The notes under the pieces were generated by a model that was not told the DNA's origin, did no database searches, and was given only the letters and a program-made list of their open reading frames with translations. DNA of 5,702 bases from Oscillibacter sp. (GTDB lineage: Bacteria > Bacillota > Clostridia > Oscillospirales > Oscillospiraceae), in the NCBI GenBank assembly GCA_017447005.1, contig JAFSOM010000149.1:1-5702 (forward strand), in the 5' to 3' direction. The translations under genes and the position numbers were made by a program. Positions 4,740 to 5,702 of this stretch are shown here, piece by piece. Numbering within the stretch: the first letter of the stretch is position 1; every line of letters starts with the position of its first letter.

Positions 4740-4827
4740 CTTATCAAGAGTGGCGGAGGGAACGGCCCTGTGAAGTCACGGCAACCTGCGTTGTAAGGCG
4801 CCAATCCGACGGGAGCGAAAGATGAGG
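4740..4827 (+). promoter_or_regulatory. SAM-I (S-box) riboswitch upstream of metK
   Basis: The conserved S-box landmarks occur in order: CTTATCAAGAG at 4740-4750, GGCGGAGGGA at 4752-4761, GGCCC at 4764-4768, TGAA, GGCAACC at 4780-4786, AAGGCGCCAA at 4795-4804, and GAAAGATGAGG at 4817-4827. Helix P1 forms from CTTATC (4740-4745) with GATGAG (4821-4826), with one G-U pair. The aptamer binds S-adenosylmethionine, the product of MetK. Together with the terminator downstream, this gives feedback control of metK by premature termination when SAM is high. An antiterminator is not obvious by eye; AAAGATG near P1 can pair with CGTCTTT at 4837-4843. Confidence 0.95.
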
Positions 4828-4846
4828 AGCAATGAGCGTCTTTTCT

Positions 4847-4874
4847 GCGCGTTTCGTCGGGAACGCGCCTTTTT
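4847..4874 (+). terminator. Intrinsic terminator of the metK SAM riboswitch
   Basis: GCGCGTT at 4847-4853 pairs perfectly with AACGCGC at 4862-4868 around an eight-base loop, and TTTTT at 4870-4874 follows after one C. It stands 19 bases after the aptamer and 81 bases before the metK ATG, the normal place for the expression platform. It should form when SAM stabilises P1. Confidence 0.88.
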
Positions 4875-4955
4875 CTGCGCGGAATGCCCGTTCACAGCGC
4901 GGCGGGCCGTCCGTCAGAGGGAATCCCGTCAAAGCCAGCAAAGGAGACAGGTACC

Positions 4956-5702
4956 ATGGGAAGCAAGTATCTCTTTACATCCGAGTCCGTGACGGAAGGC
5001 CACCCGGATAAAATCTGCGACCAAATTTCCGACGCCGTTCTGGACGAAATCATGAAGCGCGACCCGCAAGGCCGCGTAGCCTGTGAGACGACCGCCTGTA
5101 CCGGCATGATTCACATCATGGGGGAAATCAGCACAAACTGTTACGTGGATATTGCGGGGATAGCGCGGAACGTCGTCCGGGAGATTGGATACGACCGGAG
5201 CGAGTACGGCTTTGACGGCGCGACCTGCGCGGTGATAGTCTCTATTGACGAGCAGTCGCCGGATATTGCCATGGGCGTGGACAGGTCACTGGAGAGCAAG
5301 GAAGGCGGCGGGGAACTGGGCGAAGGCGCCGGAGACCAAGGCATGATGTTCGGCTACGCCTGCGACGAGACGCCGGAACTTATGCCGCTTCCGCTGTCGC
5401 TGGCGCAAAAGCTCTGCCGTCAGATGACCGCGGTTCGCAAACAGGGAATCGTCCCGTACATGAGGCCGGACGGCAAAAGTCAGGTCACGGTGGAGTACGA
5501 CGAGAACCGCAACCCCATGCGCGTGGATACGGTGGTACTGTCCACACAGCACGACCCGGACGTATCATTAGAAAAAATTCGCCGGGATATGGTGAAACTG
5601 GTGGCGAAAGTCGTTATTCCGGAGGAATTGCTTGACGCGGAGACGAAATATTTTATCAACCCTACGGGGCGTTTCGTACACGGCGGCCCGGCGGCGGACA
5701 CG
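4956..5702 (+). CDS. metK: S-adenosylmethionine synthetase MetK, N-terminal 249 residues (3' end outside window)
   Basis: MetK makes S-adenosylmethionine from methionine and ATP, releasing phosphate and pyrophosphate; it works as a cytoplasmic tetramer. The frame has no stop before the window ends. The start ATG follows AAGGAG (4941-4946) by nine bases. Recognisable parts are the ATP-binding EGHPDKICDQISDAVLD at 14-30, the signature GEGAGDQGMMFGYACDET at 122-138, VPYMRPDGKSQVTVEY at 166-181, and the approach to the third domain, INPTGRFVHGGPAADT at 234-249. At that point most relatives read 'GGPxxDxGLTGRKII', so the cut falls just before the next conserved stretch. Full length should be about 390-400. 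No neighbour downstream is visible. Expression is governed by the S-box riboswitch upstream, so enzyme level should track SAM demand, including that of PrmA. Confidence 0.97.
   Translation, partial: MGSKYLFTSESVTEGHPDKICDQISDAVLDEIMKRDPQGRVACETTACTGMIHIMGEISTNCYVDIAGIARNVVREIGYDRSEYGFDGATCAVIVSIDEQSPDIAMGVDRSLESKEGGGELGEGAGDQGMMFGYACDETPELMPLPLSLAQKLCRQMTAVRKQGIVPYMRPDGKSQVTVEYDENRNPMRVDTVVLSTQHDPDVSLEKIRRDMVKLVAKVVIPEELLDAETKYFINPTGRFVHGGPAADT

Noticed and set aside
1..5702. CRISPR arrays, tRNA or rRNA genes, insertion sequences
   Set aside because: No regularly spaced repeat-spacer pattern, no tRNA-like cloverleaf or rRNA stretch, and no transposase-like protein or terminal inverted repeats with target duplication were seen. 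The only tandem repeats are within prmA and at 1965-2037.

Overview
The window looks like chromosomal DNA of an anaerobic Bacillota bacterium of moderately high GC, Clostridia-like. The signs are a DegV-family protein, a SAM-I (S-box) riboswitch in front of metK, strong GGAGG-type ribosome binding sites, consensus sigma-A promoters, and a thiolase gene preceded by a site matching the clostridial Rex consensus. Genus cannot be read from the sequence.

Layout. Bases 1-1962 hold a plus-strand cluster: the 3' end of a degV-type gene, then prmA (ribosomal protein L11 methyltransferase) overlapping it by one base and carrying an unusual repeat-rich N-terminal extension, then a small Cys-rich protein of unknown function. 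A hairpin at 2037-2080, with T-runs on both sides, probably ends this cluster and also the minus-strand genes that converge on it.

Bases 2104-3094 are a minus-strand stretch of visibly lower GC in parts. The clearest item is a reading frame, open at 2673-3083 but without a usable start codon, whose protein resembles the C-terminal half of a papain-fold (Tox-PL, glutamine-deamidase-like) toxin domain. Directly downstream, with a strong ribosome binding site, is an acidic 119-residue ORF in the place where an immunity gene would sit. A short membrane-leader ORF overlaps the toxin-like segment in another frame, and a tiny hydrophobic ORF lies nearest the terminator. I read this as the remnant of a toxin/immunity cassette. 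It is the least ordinary part of the window.

Bases 3124-4377 (minus) encode an acetyl-CoA acetyltransferase with an extra segment of about 25 residues. Bases 4378-4955 are a dense divergent regulatory region. It holds the thiolase leader and promoter, a perfect Rex-type operator, a 25-bp perfect palindrome of unknown role, further inverted repeats, a consensus metK promoter, the SAM-I riboswitch and its terminator. metK itself (4956 onward) runs off the right edge.

How the genes fit together. prmA and metK are linked by S-adenosylmethionine: MetK makes it and PrmA uses it. metK transcription should fall when SAM is plentiful. The thiolase, which feeds acetoacetyl-CoA into butyrate or related C4 metabolism, is likely under NADH/NAD+ control through Rex. 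The toxin-like remnant appears unrelated to these housekeeping functions.
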